From Zoogloea sp. 1C4 (lineage in GTDB: Bacteria > Pseudomonadota > Gammaproteobacteria > Burkholderiales > Rhodocyclaceae): a stretch of 54,256 nucleotides of DNA. Positions 17,658-25,670 of the stretch are shown here, one piece after another; positions within the stretch are counted from its first letter, which is position 1, and every line of letters starts with the position of its first letter. The translations under genes were made by a program, and so were the position numbers. A model generated the notes under the pieces. It did not search any database and was not told the DNA's origin. It saw nothing but the letters and a program-made list of their open reading frames with translations. The stretch spans positions 1 through 54,256 of the forward strand of contig NZ_SSXU01000024.1 of assembly GCF_009469605.1 (NCBI RefSeq), given 5' to 3'.

Positions 17658-18622
17658 CCGCTCGCCTCGTCCTGCGGCGGATCGGGCGCCACCAGCCACA
17701 GGGGCTGCGATGCCACCTCGAACACCAGCGGAGTCCGCATCAGGCATTGCTCGCCGTCCATCGCAACCTTGACCTGACGCCCGCGCCACCACCCGCCCTG
17801 GGCCACCCGCAAGCGGCGAAAGACCAGCCGCTCGATCTCCTCGGCGTCGGCGAGGCGGCCGAGCGCCCCTTGCAGTGCCAGGCGGACCAGCCCAAGGCGG
17901 CCAACCGGACGCAGCACCAGACCGACCAACTGCCCCTCATCCACCTCGCCGGCTTCCGGCAGGCCGATGTCGCTCAGCTGGAGACGATTGTTGCCGACGA
18001 AGAGCGTCGAGGCGAGCAAGTGCTCATCCACGTCGCCGGACTGGAGATGGAGGTGATGCAGACGATGCCTGCCCAGCAAGGTCAGCAGCGCGGCGCCCCA
18101 AGCGGCCGGGCGGCTACGGCCCCATTGCTGCTTGAAGGCCTCGCGGTCCTCCAGCAGCTGGGGATACAGCCCGAGACTGGCATTGACCAGGAAGATCCGC
18201 TCATTCACCCGCCCCACCTGGATCGGCCTCAGGCGGCCGCCCAGCACGGCGTGGATGGCCGCCTCGGGTTCGGTCGGAAAGCCGTTGCTGCGGCCAAAGT
18301 AATTGAATGTCCCGCCGGGGATGACCGAGTAGGCGGCCCCCACCTCGAGGGCCACCGCGGCCACCGTGTTGAGCGTACCGTCGCCCCCCACCGCCACCAG
18401 CAGGCCATTGCGGTCCCGGGCCTGCCCGGCCGCTTGGCGTGCAGTCTGCTCGAGTTCTTCGGCGTGGGTCACGAGCCGCACACTCACCTGATGCCCGCGG
18501 GCGCTCACCGTGTCGCGGATTAACGCGGCGATCGCGTCGCCCTCCTGCCGGCCGGAGGCGGCGTTCACCACCACCAGCCACGGCGCGTCGGCATCAAGAC
18601 GGGGCGCGTCGGCCAGCCCCAT
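17654..18622 (-). CDS. Diacylglycerol/lipid kinase family protein (YegS-like)
   Basis: A 322-residue soluble kinase of the DAGK_cat family. Nucleotide-binding motifs: VVVNAASGRQEG at the start, LLVAVGGDGTLNTVA (GGDGT) near residue 78-92 and VIPGGTFNYFGRSNG. The C-terminal half carries the family's beta-sandwich, ending with an acidic metal-binding segment (VAMDGEQCLM). Likely substrates are diacylglycerol or another lipid alcohol. Its start is separated by 264 bp from the divergent stand-alone receiver; that region contains an 18-bp palindrome site. Confidence 0.9.
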   Translation of the reverse strand: MGLADAPRLDADAPWLVVVNAASGRQEGDAIAALIRDTVSARGHQVSVRLVTHAEELEQTARQAAGQARDRNGLLVAVGGDGTLNTVAAVALEVGAAYSVIPGGTFNYFGRSNGFPTEPEAAIHAVLGGRLRPIQVGRVNERIFLVNASLGLYPQLLEDREAFKQQWGRSRPAAWGAALLTLLGRHRLHHLHLQSGDVDEHLLASTLFVGNNRLQLSDIGLPEAGEVDEGQLVGLVLRPVGRLGLVRLALQGALGRLADAEEIERLVFRRLRVAQGGWWRGRQVKVAMDGEQCLMRTPLVFEVASQPLWLVAPDPPQDEASG

Positions 18623-18790
18623 GACTCAAGCTCGCCCCGTAGCTGGGCGCCCGGCTGCGGATGGGGTGGGCTGGCAGGGCAAGGCACGCATCGGTCGGTT
18701 CCTGGTTGAGCCCCCGCGGAAACCGCAGGGGACACCCAAAGCTTAGCCTCGGCTGCCTTGGCAGGAATGTGGGCAGACCGCCCGAGGCGC

Positions 18791-18808
18791 TGTAGGACGT
18801 AGCCGACA
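18791..18808. promoter_or_regulatory. 18-bp palindrome site 5
   Basis: TGTAGGACGTAGCCGACA, in the divergent region between the lipid-kinase gene and the stand-alone receiver, 79-96 bp upstream of the receiver start. The left half is a perfect TGTAGGAC. Confidence 0.55.
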
Positions 18809-18886
18809 GACACACGGAGCGTGTGGCGCTAACCTGTGCTCCGTAGTTGTCACTGTTTCTGACCGACTTTGTACCGAGTTATCCCC

Positions 18887-19285
18887 ATGTCGTCTGCCCC
18901 TACATCGCTGAACACCGTGATTGTCGAAGACAACCCGGCGCTCCTCGAGCTGCTGTCCGGCATGCTGGGCGGCATCGAGCGGGTCGAGGTCGTCGGCACC
19001 GCCGCCAGTGAAGCGGAAGCGATCTCGATGATCCGCAGCACCCGCCCCAAGCTCGCCATCGTCGACCTTGAACTGCGCGCGGGAACCGGGCTCAAGGTGC
19101 TCGGCGCCATCCAGAGCAACGCCGCCGATTTCGGTGCGCCGCGGACGGTCGTATTTTCCAACCACGCCCACCCGATCGTGAAGTCGCGCTGTCTGGCCCT
19201 TGGCGCAGAGGCGTTCTTCGACAAGTCCTTCCAGATGGACGAGCTGCTCGAGTTCGTCCAGGCACTCGCGGAACGCACCAACTGA
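18887..19285 (+). CDS. Stand-alone response-regulator receiver domain
   Basis: A 132-residue CheY-like single receiver domain: acidic pair in VIVEDNPALL, phospho-acceptor Asp60 (AIVDLELRAGTG), the Ser/Thr switch in VVFSNHA and Lys in FFDKSFQMDELLEF. No output domain. ATG 18887 is preferred to an upstream in-frame TTG. As an orphan receiver beside a palindrome that probably binds the NarL-type regulator, it could be a phosphate sink or phosphorelay link for the CHASE3 kinase system. That connection is inferred. Confidence 0.9.
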   Translation: MSSAPTSLNTVIVEDNPALLELLSGMLGGIERVEVVGTAASEAEAISMIRSTRPKLAIVDLELRAGTGLKVLGAIQSNAADFGAPRTVVFSNHAHPIVKSRCLALGAEAFFDKSFQMDELLEFVQALAERTN

Positions 19286-19339
19286 ACGAGTAGCACCGCC
19301 GGGCCAGCCCATCTTGCAGTTGGCCCGACACCAAAAGAA

Positions 19340-19365
19340 AAGAGGGGCGGTCTTCCGCCCCTCTT
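19340..19365. terminator. Bidirectional terminator
   Basis: An 11-bp GC-rich stem (AAGAGGGGCGG / CCGCCCCTCTT) with a TCTT loop. On the minus strand it is followed by TTTCTTTTGG, so it terminates the BON lipoprotein gene; on the plus strand it lies 55 bp after the receiver gene. Confidence 0.88.
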
Positions 19366-19389
19366 CCTTGTTGCCCCTCGGCTGGCCGG

Positions 19390-19701
19390 TTACGGCTTGA
19401 CCACGATGTCGTTCTTGATATTCACGACGCCCGGGGTGCCGCGCGCCAGATCTTCGGCCTTGCTCCGTTCCGCGCTGCTCTTGGCAAAACCGGAGAGCTG
19501 GACGACGCCCTTCAGGGTTTCGACGCTGATGGCCATCGCGCTCACGGTGGAGTCTTCGGCAAACTTGGCCTTGACGCGGGTGGTGATGGTGGCGTCGTCC
19601 ACATACTGACCGACGGTGGATTGTTCGCGGGTGACGGCGCAGCCGGCAGCGGTGAAGGCGAGCAGGCCGGCAAGGGCCAGGGAGGCGGCGGTGGTTTTCA
19701 T
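19390..19701 (-). CDS. BON-domain lipoprotein (OsmY-like)
   Basis: A 103-residue predicted lipoprotein: signal sequence LALAGLLAFTAAGC with the lipobox cysteine, then a single BON domain (VDDATITTRVKAKFAEDSTV ... VVQLSGFAKSSAERSKAEDL, then GVVNIKNDIVV). BON domains bind phospholipid or envelope surfaces and occur in osmotic-stress proteins such as OsmY. ATG 19701 follows a strong AAAGGAG. A palindrome half-site of the 18-bp family is located 117 bp upstream, and a terminator follows. The periplasmic leaflet to which it is anchored cannot be decided here. Confidence 0.9.
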   Translation of the reverse strand: MKTTAASLALAGLLAFTAAGCAVTREQSTVGQYVDDATITTRVKAKFAEDSTVSAMAISVETLKGVVQLSGFAKSSAERSKAEDLARGTPGVVNIKNDIVVKP

Positions 19702-19817
19702 TTTGAAACTCCTTTCGGTCTTTATTCTGGCCGGGAAAGCGTGCTTCCCGATTCGTGCTGCTGATTCCAGAATAATTCCGGGCCTTGCGCCGGGCTGTCC
19801 GACAGGGCGGATTGGCC

Positions 19818-19835
19818 TGTAGGACAAATCTGGCC
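19818..19835. promoter_or_regulatory. 18-bp palindrome site 6 (one good half)
   Basis: TGTAGGACAAATCTGGCC has a perfect left half TGTAGGAC and a poor right half. It lies between the FixJ-type gene's stop and the BON lipoprotein start, so it would act on the BON gene. Confidence 0.4.
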
Positions 19836-19844
19836 GGGCCGACC

Positions 19845-20477
19845 TCAGCGCCCGTCGTTGTTCAGCACCAGCCGCACCAGTTCGGCCACCGTGCCGATGC
19901 CGAGCTTCTCGCGGATGTGGCAGCGGTGCACCTCCACCGTCTTCTTGCTGATGCCCAGCTCCACCCCGATCTCGCGGCTCGAAAGCCCGTCGATCAGCAG
20001 ATCGAGCACCTCCCGCTCCCGCGGCGACAGCAGGGCCAGCAGCTGGTTGATGGAGCGCGTATGGCGCTGCTGGCGGTGGAGTTCGGCAGCGCGATTGACC
20101 GCGTCCTGCACCCGGTCGAGGAGCGCCTGATCCGAGAAGGGCTTTTCGATGAAGTCGAAGGCGCCGTTGCGCATCGCCCGCACCGACATGGGGATCGAGC
20201 CGTGGCCGGTGAGGAACAGGATGGGCAGCGCCGGGTTGTCGATGCGCAGCACCTCCTGCAGCTCGAAGCCGCCCATCAGCGGCATGCGCACGTCGAGCAG
20301 CAGACAGCCCGGCTGGTCGGCGTCGTAGCCGTCGAGGAACTCCCGCCCGTTGCGGAACACCCGCACCGGGTGGCCCACCGATTCGAGCAGCCAGCGCAGG
20401 GATTCGCGCACCCCGTCGTCGTCGTCCACGACGAACACGGTGGGGATGGCGGCGGGCTTAGCGGTCGGGGTCGACAT
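19845..20477 (-). CDS. FixJ-type response regulator
   Basis: A 210-residue FixJ/NodW-class regulator: receiver (acid pocket VVDDDDG, Asp62 in LLLDVRMPLMGG, Thr in FLTGHGSIPMSVRAM, Lys in FIEKPF) and LuxR-type HTH (LSPREREVLDLLIDGLSSRE, KKTVEVHRCHIREKLG). It is the direct partner of the PAS histidine kinase, whose 3' end it overlaps by 20 bp. Receiver and HTH of this class are typical of StyR/TutB/TdiR/TodT regulators of aromatic catabolism, which fits the divergent catabolic operon. The start ATG at 20477 lies within the kinase gene. Confidence 0.92.
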   Translation of the reverse strand: MSTPTAKPAAIPTVFVVDDDDGVRESLRWLLESVGHPVRVFRNGREFLDGYDADQPGCLLLDVRMPLMGGFELQEVLRIDNPALPILFLTGHGSIPMSVRAMRNGAFDFIEKPFSDQALLDRVQDAVNRAAELHRQQRHTRSINQLLALLSPREREVLDLLIDGLSSREIGVELGISKKTVEVHRCHIREKLGIGTVAELVRLVLNNDGR

Positions 20478-21963
20478 GAGTGGATTCTCCAGTAGCCAGC
20501 GGCAGGCTGAAGTGAAATTTGGCACCACCGCCGGTAACGCGGGTAGCCCACAGGTGGCCGCCGTGGGAATCGACGATCGACCGGCACAGGGACAGGCCGA
20601 TGCCCAGGCCCTCCTTCTTGGTGGTGTAGAAGGCGTCGAACAGGCGGTCGGGGTTGGCCTTGGGCAGCCCGTGGCCGCGGTCTTCGATGGTCACGTTCAC
20701 CGTGCCGGCGGCGGTGAGGGTGGTGGCGATGACGAGCTGGCGGCGCTCCTGGGGCGTGTCGACCATTGCCTCGATGCCGTTCCGGGCGAGGTTGGAGATC
20801 ACCTGCTCGATCAGCACCCAGTCGCAATCCACCAGCGCGGGCTCGCGCAGCAGCCGGTAGCGCACGGGGATGCGCCGGGTGCGCGCCTCGATCTCGATGA
20901 AGGGCGCGATCTCCTCGACGATGGTGCGGATGTCCACCGTCTCGCGGTGGTAGCCACTCTTGCGGGTGAAGTTGCGCACCGTGCGGATGATGCGCCCGGC
21001 CCGCTCGGCCTGGACGCGGGTGTTCTCCAGCACTTCCTTCAGGGTGGCGTCGTCTAGCCGGCCGGCATCGGCGCGGCGGATCGCCCCGCCGACGAAGTTC
21101 ATGATCGCGAAGAAGGGCTGGTTGAGCTCGTGGGCCAGCGCCGAGGCCATCTCGCCGGTGGTCGATAGCCGCGCCATGTGGGAGAGCTCCATGTCCCGCT
21201 GGCGCACCCGGGCTTCGGCTTCGATGCGGCTGGTCACGTCACGGAAGGTGACGAGCAGGCCATTGACGCAGTGGTCCTCCAGCAGATTGACGCAGCTGCC
21301 TTCGTGCTGGCGCCAGCTGCCGTCCCGGTGCTGGATGCGGTAGGCCAGCGGAAACACTCCGCCTTCGTCCCGCGCCGCCTTCTCGAGCAGCGCCGCCAGC
21401 CGGTTGGCGTCGTCGTGCTCCATCCGGCGGAACACGCTGAAGCCGCGCACTTCCCGCTCGCGAAAGCCCAGCACCTGGCGGATCGACGGCCCCACCCAGC
21501 GCACGTGGCCGAGGCGGTCGAGGATGGCGATGCCGTCGCTGATGCTGCCGATCAGCCGCCGGTAGTAGGCCTCGCGGGCCACCAGCCGGGCCTCGGCCTC
21601 CTTGCGCTCGCGGATGTCGCGCACCAGCGCGATCACCCGCGGGTGGCCGTCGGAGATGATGCGCTTGAGGTTCACCTCGGCCGCCAGGTCGCTGCCGTCG
21701 GGCCGGCGCAGCCACCACTCGAAGATCTGCGGGCCATCGCGGATCACCCGGTGGATCAGCGCCCGCGCGGCCCGGCTGTCGCAGCCGCGGCGGGCCGAGC
21801 TGATGTCGCCCACGTCCATGCAGCGCAGCAGATCCACCGGATAACCGGTGAGGCTGGCCGCCATCCGGTTGGCGTCGAGGATCGCGCCGCTGTCCTCGTC
21901 GTGGATGAAGATCGCGTCGTTGGCGTGATCGAACACGTCCTGATAGTTGGTCGCCACCTGCAT
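20458..21963 (-). CDS. PAS-PAS sensor histidine kinase (FixL/TdiS-like)
   Basis: A 501-residue kinase without clear membrane segments, so cytoplasmic. Two PAS domains occupy residues ~5-125 (VFDHANDAIFIHDEDSGAIL) and ~130-260 (YYRRLIGSISDGIAILDRLG). Then come a HisKA box with His278 (EMASALAHELNQPFFAIMNF) and HATPase_c (VISNLARNGIEAM, DRGHGL, GLGIGLSLCRSIV). ATG 21963 has GGAGAAA upstream. Candidate ligands are the pathway substrate itself, as in TdiS/TutC. The family resemblance to FixL is in architecture; I do not see a proven haem ligand. Divergent from the amidase-family gene, 265 bp apart. Confidence 0.92.
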   Translation of the reverse strand: MQVATNYQDVFDHANDAIFIHDEDSGAILDANRMAASLTGYPVDLLRCMDVGDISSARRGCDSRAARALIHRVIRDGPQIFEWWLRRPDGSDLAAEVNLKRIISDGHPRVIALVRDIRERKEAEARLVAREAYYRRLIGSISDGIAILDRLGHVRWVGPSIRQVLGFREREVRGFSVFRRMEHDDANRLAALLEKAARDEGGVFPLAYRIQHRDGSWRQHEGSCVNLLEDHCVNGLLVTFRDVTSRIEAEARVRQRDMELSHMARLSTTGEMASALAHELNQPFFAIMNFVGGAIRRADAGRLDDATLKEVLENTRVQAERAGRIIRTVRNFTRKSGYHRETVDIRTIVEEIAPFIEIEARTRRIPVRYRLLREPALVDCDWVLIEQVISNLARNGIEAMVDTPQERRQLVIATTLTAAGTVNVTIEDRGHGLPKANPDRLFDAFYTTKKEGLGIGLSLCRSIVDSHGGHLWATRVTGGGAKFHFSLPLATGESTHVDPDR

Positions 21964-22228
21964 GGCATTTCTCCGCCGGCCGCCGTGATTCAGGCCGATA
22001 AGCACTTGTACCTAGTCGCTTAGATGCGACGCCCGATTTACGCCCCGAAACCCCGCCGATAGCCTTGTCAGCACCTGCCGTCGATGACGGAACGACGCTC
22101 GTAAATGTGAAATTACAGTGTAAATCGAATTGAAAAATTAGCCATCGGCTTCCGGCCTGCGGGATCTCGCCCACCCCGCGTACCGGTGCCAAGCGTAACC
22201 CCAGCCCCCAACGCAAGGAGTGAATTCC
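21964..22228. promoter_or_regulatory. Divergent regulatory region of the catabolic operon
   Basis: 265 bp between the kinase start and the first catabolic gene. It holds an AT-rich block (22101-22142) unlike its GC-rich surroundings, with a GTAAATGTGAAATTAC near-dyad and a following GTGTAAAT. A spaced inverted repeat TAAGC...GCTTA (21999-22003/22018-22022) could be a FixJ-class operator. No convincing -35/-10 or -24/-12 pair was identified. AAGGAG (22215-22220) precedes the amidase start by 8 nt. Confidence 0.5.
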
Positions 22229-23551
22229 ATGAGCCAGAAGCCAACCAGCGCACAGCGCGAAGTGGTCGTCTCCACCTACACCCGCGGTATCGTCGGGCCG
22301 GGCAACCCGATGCTCGGCCCGGTGGCCGACGGCGGCACCATCCGCGTCGGCACGCCGCCGGGCTGCTGGGGCCCGATGATCACCCCCAAGTTCCAGGGCG
22401 GCCATGAAGTCTCCCAGCCGGTGGCCGTCGAAGGCGCCCAGGTGGGCGACGCCGTGGCGATCCACATCCAGCGCATGGAGGTCACCTCGCTGGCGACGTC
22501 GTCTGGCGTGATGGCCTTCGTGGATGGCCGCTACCTGGGCGACCCCTTCGTGGCCAAGCTGTGCCCGAGCTGCGGCACGGTCAGCCCGCCCAGCCACATC
22601 GAGGGCATCGGCGACGAGGCCGTGCATTGCGACGTGTGCGGCGCTGAAGTGAATGCCTTCCGCTTCACCAACGGCTACGTGATCGTCCTCGACAAGGACA
22701 ACAACGTCTCCCTCACCGTCGACAAGGCCGCCGCCGAGCGCCTCGCCGCCCACGCCAAGGACAACGCCCGCCTGCCCGAGCACTCCGAGCAGCACTCGAT
22801 TTTGTCGCTGGCCCGCGCCGACATCGTCGGCCTCGCGGCCCACATGCAGCCCTTCCTCGGCAACATCGGCACCACCCCGTCGAAGGATCTGCCGGATTCC
22901 CACAACGCCGGCGACTTCGGCAGCTTCCTGGTGGACGCACCCCACGCCTACGCCATGACCCAGGAAGAGCTGGAGCAGCACAAGACCGACGGCCACATGG
23001 ACACCAACTCGGTGCGCGCCGGGGCGATCCTGATCTGCCCGGTCAAGGTGACCGGCGCCGGCATCTACATGGGCGACATGCACGCCCAGCAGGGCAACGG
23101 CGAAGTGGCCGGCCACGCGACGGACGTCTCGGGCATCACCGAGGTGAAGGTGGAGGTCATCAAGGGCCTCGCCATCGACGGCCCGATCCTGCTCCAGCGC
23201 CCCGACGACCTGCCGCCCATGGCCCGCCCCATGAACCGCGAGCAGCGCGCCGCCGTGAAGGCCCTGGCCGAGCGCTTCGGCCAGGCAACGATCGAGGAAA
23301 ACGGCCCGATCACCTTCATCGGCACCGGTCGCACCCTCAACGACGCCACCCACAACGGCGTCGACCGCGCCGCCAAGGTCACCGGCCTGTCGCCGGAAGA
23401 GATCCTCAACCGCGCCACCATCGCCGGCTCCATCGAGATCAGCCGCCTGCCCGGCGTGGTGCGCGTCACCTTCCAGTGCCCGATGAGCATCCTCGACCGC
23501 ATTGGCGTCGGCCAGCTTGTGCGCAAGCAATACGGCCTCGACGCCGCCTGA
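22229..23551 (+). CDS. Acetamidase/formamidase-family protein with zinc-ribbon insert
   Basis: A 440-residue protein of the FmdA/AmdA family, which hydrolyses formamide or short amides to ammonia and acid. Family features: GPGNPMLGPVADGGTIRVG, VCGAEV region, GDMHAQQGNGEVAGHA (the active-site GD-x-H-x-xQG-x-GE) and ITEVKVEVIKG. Unusual is an internal C4 motif, Cys112-P-S-Cys115 and Cys134-D-V-Cys137, which looks like a zinc ribbon. First gene of the 11-gene operon, so an amide-bond or formyl-group hydrolysis step in the pathway is likely; the true substrate is unknown. The start is ATG 22229 with AAGGAG 8 nt upstream. Confidence 0.85.
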   Translation: MSQKPTSAQREVVVSTYTRGIVGPGNPMLGPVADGGTIRVGTPPGCWGPMITPKFQGGHEVSQPVAVEGAQVGDAVAIHIQRMEVTSLATSSGVMAFVDGRYLGDPFVAKLCPSCGTVSPPSHIEGIGDEAVHCDVCGAEVNAFRFTNGYVIVLDKDNNVSLTVDKAAAERLAAHAKDNARLPEHSEQHSILSLARADIVGLAAHMQPFLGNIGTTPSKDLPDSHNAGDFGSFLVDAPHAYAMTQEELEQHKTDGHMDTNSVRAGAILICPVKVTGAGIYMGDMHAQQGNGEVAGHATDVSGITEVKVEVIKGLAIDGPILLQRPDDLPPMARPMNREQRAAVKALAERFGQATIEENGPITFIGTGRTLNDATHNGVDRAAKVTGLSPEEILNRATIAGSIEISRLPGVVRVTFQCPMSILDRIGVGQLVRKQYGLDAA

Positions 23552-23589
23552 ACCCACATCCACACCCACCCGAACCAAGGAGCACACCC

Positions 23590-24795
23590 ATGAATGCCCC
23601 CAACGACCTGAAATGGGCCGCGAAATACCCCGACCTCGGCACCGGCCCGATCCCGGTCGAACCCTGCATCTCGCCGGAGTTCTTCGAGCAGGAACGCCAG
23701 AAGGTCTTCCTCAAGAGCTGGCTGAAGGTCGGCCGCGTCGAGGAGATCGCCAAGACCGGTGACTACAAGGTCAAGAAGCTCGCCTTCGCCAAGACCTCGG
23801 TGATCCTCATGCGCGGCAAGGACGGTCAGATCCGCGGCTTCCACAACACCTGTTCGCACCGCGGCAACAAGGTCGTCGTCGAGACCGGCGAGGAGACCTT
23901 CGGCCGCAACAAGGCCGCGGTGGTCACCTGCCGCTTCCACGGCTGGGTGTATGACGCGGGCGGCAAGATCGTCCAGGTACCCGAAGCCAACAAGTTCTCC
24001 GCCGATTTCGACAAGGACAAGAACGGCCTCACCCCGGTGCACACCGACGTGTGGGAAGGCTTCATCTTCGTCAATCTCGACCCCTCCGAGAACGTCACCC
24101 CGCTGGCCGAGTTCCTGGGCGGCATCGGCACCCACCTGTCCGGCTTCCCGTATGGCGAGCTGTCCCAGTGCTTCAGCTACCACACCTACCTGGACTGCAA
24201 CTGGAAGGTCGCCCACGACGCCTTCGCCGAGGCCTACCACGTGGCCACCATCCACGCCGGCTCCTTCCCCAACGTGTTCTCGTCGGGCCTGCAGAACGTC
24301 GAGCTGTTCGGGCCCCACCGCACCACCGCGATCTGCCTGTCCCTCAACGCCGAGCCAACCCCGGTCGCCAAGATCGCCAACGCGCTGGCCACCGGCTCGC
24401 TGGTCGCCCAGCGTGGCGCCTCGATGCTGCCGCCGACGGTGAACCCGGATCGCCGCGACGACTTCTCCTTCGAGCTGTCGGTGCTCTTCCCCAACCTGCT
24501 GCTGCACGTGTCGGAAGGCATCTGGTTCACCCACCAGTTCTGGCCCATCGCCCACAACAAGACCCTGTGGGAAGGCAAGTACTACGTCCGCCCGGCCAAG
24601 ACCAACAGCCAGCGCTGGGCCCTGGAGCACGCCCAGTGCCTGCAGCGCAACGCCTGGCTGGAAGACACTGCGACGATGGAAGACACCCAGACCGCCCTCG
24701 AATCCGGCGCCAAGCAGGTGATGTACCTGCAGGACGACGAAATCCTGATCCGCCACGGCTACCACGCCCTCGAAGCCTACATGCACGCCAAGTAA
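23590..24795 (+). CDS. Rieske ring-hydroxylating oxygenase, alpha subunit
   Basis: A 401-residue catalytic subunit of a Rieske non-haem iron oxygenase. The Rieske [2Fe-2S] ligands are Cys88, His90 (CSHRGN), Cys114 and His117 (CRFHGW). Mononuclear iron ligands His217 and His222 sit in AEAYHVATIH; the bridging position three residues before His217 is Glu214 rather than the common Asp. The electron supply is encoded in the same operon (Rieske ferredoxin 29603, reductase 29926). No Ring_hydroxyl_B beta subunit is recognisable, so the enzyme may be an alpha-only oligomer or pair with the NTF2-fold protein at 25164. Substrate: probably aromatic. Confidence 0.93.
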   Translation: MNAPNDLKWAAKYPDLGTGPIPVEPCISPEFFEQERQKVFLKSWLKVGRVEEIAKTGDYKVKKLAFAKTSVILMRGKDGQIRGFHNTCSHRGNKVVVETGEETFGRNKAAVVTCRFHGWVYDAGGKIVQVPEANKFSADFDKDKNGLTPVHTDVWEGFIFVNLDPSENVTPLAEFLGGIGTHLSGFPYGELSQCFSYHTYLDCNWKVAHDAFAEAYHVATIHAGSFPNVFSSGLQNVELFGPHRTTAICLSLNAEPTPVAKIANALATGSLVAQRGASMLPPTVNPDRRDDFSFELSVLFPNLLLHVSEGIWFTHQFWPIAHNKTLWEGKYYVRPAKTNSQRWALEHAQCLQRNAWLEDTATMEDTQTALESGAKQVMYLQDDEILIRHGYHALEAYMHAK

Positions 24796-24806
24796 GGAAC
24801 ACCGCG

Positions 24807-25151
24807 ATGACCGACCTTTCCCTGCCCAAGTCCTTCGAAGTCCTCGAGCCGCTGGTCGCCACCTGGGCGCTGGCCACCCAGGACGAACGCCAGCAGCGCC
24901 GCATCCACAGCAGCCGCGGCGAGCTGCGCGCCTTCTACGAGGCCATGCTGCCGCGCCTGCCGGACATCCTCACCCACGTGGATACCTTCCCCCTCGGCGA
25001 GCTGCCGCCGGCTTCGTCGCGCCTGTTCCACCTGGCCCTGTCGCTGGCCGAGGTGGCGCCGCACATCGAGCTCTACGGCGGCGACCCGAAGGTGCCCTAC
25101 AGCTTCGACGAAGCCCGCTTCGTCGCCGACCACGGCCGCGTCGCCGCGTAA
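24807..25151 (+). CDS. Conserved-context hypothetical protein, 114 residues
   Basis: A 114-residue acidic, largely helical protein (start MTDLSLPKSFEVLEPLVATW, core ELRAFYEAMLPRLPDILTHV, then FHLALSLAEVAPHIELYGG). No membrane segment, no cysteine cluster, no motif I recognise. It starts 11 bp after the oxygenase gene with AAGGA 8 nt upstream, and is followed after 12 bp by the NTF2-like gene, so it is part of the pathway. Possible roles are an oxygenase accessory or small subunit; small unassigned proteins sit at similar positions in other aromatic-oxidation operons (recalled generally). Confidence 0.75.
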   Translation: MTDLSLPKSFEVLEPLVATWALATQDERQQRRIHSSRGELRAFYEAMLPRLPDILTHVDTFPLGELPPASSRLFHLALSLAEVAPHIELYGGDPKVPYSFDEARFVADHGRVAA

Positions 25152-25163
25152 GCGCTCTCGACC

Positions 25164-25643
25164 ATGAAGCCAGCTCCCGATCTCGCCGACCGCCTCACCC
25201 GCCTCGAAGACATCGAGGCGATCCGTGCCCTGGTGGCCCGCTATGCCCTCGGCGCCGACCGCAACAACGACCCGGCCATCCTCGGGCCGCTGTTCGCCAA
25301 GGACGCCGAATGGGTGTGCGAAGGCTTCGGCCACTACCGGGGCCGCGACGAGATCGCCGCGGAGCTGGCGCGGATCGGCCGCGAGGCCATCCGCTGGTCG
25401 CTGCACTACATGGTCTCGCCCCTCGTCGAGCCGTCCCCCGACGGCCGCCGCGCCCGCTGCCACTGGTACCTGTGGGAGCTGGCGCGGGTCGGCGAGGAGG
25501 CCGAGGCCCACTGGATCGGCGGCTGGTACGAAAGCCGCCTCAAGAAAGGCAGAAAAGGCTGGCGTTTCACCCACGTCCGCCTGCACCTGAAGCTCCTGAG
25601 CCCGCACGCCGACGGCTGGAAGACCCTGCCGGCGGCCGACTGA
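25164..25643 (+). CDS. SnoaL-like/NTF2-fold protein
   Basis: A 159-residue protein of the SnoaL_4/NTF2-like superfamily: N-terminal helix LTRLEDIEAIRALVARYALG, then DPAILGPLFAKDAEWVCEGF and GRDEIAAELARIG, followed by a beta-rich half (HYMVSPLVEPSPDGRRARCH, WYLWELARVGEEAEAHWIGG). The same cone fold is used by ring-hydroxylating-oxygenase beta subunits and by small dehydratases, isomerases and cyclases. In this operon it could serve as an unusual beta subunit, or act on an unstable oxidised intermediate. Sequence alone cannot separate these options. Confidence 0.82.
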   Translation: MKPAPDLADRLTRLEDIEAIRALVARYALGADRNNDPAILGPLFAKDAEWVCEGFGHYRGRDEIAAELARIGREAIRWSLHYMVSPLVEPSPDGRRARCHWYLWELARVGEEAEAHWIGGWYESRLKKGRKGWRFTHVRLHLKLLSPHADGWKTLPAAD

Positions 25644-25670
25644 ACCCACACAGATTCCGAGGACCCAATC

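Noticed and set aside
20458-21963. Haem-based oxygen-sensing FixL
   Set aside because: Architecture is FixL-like, but no FixL-type haem-ligand motif could be recognised in either PAS domain and the context is aromatic catabolism.
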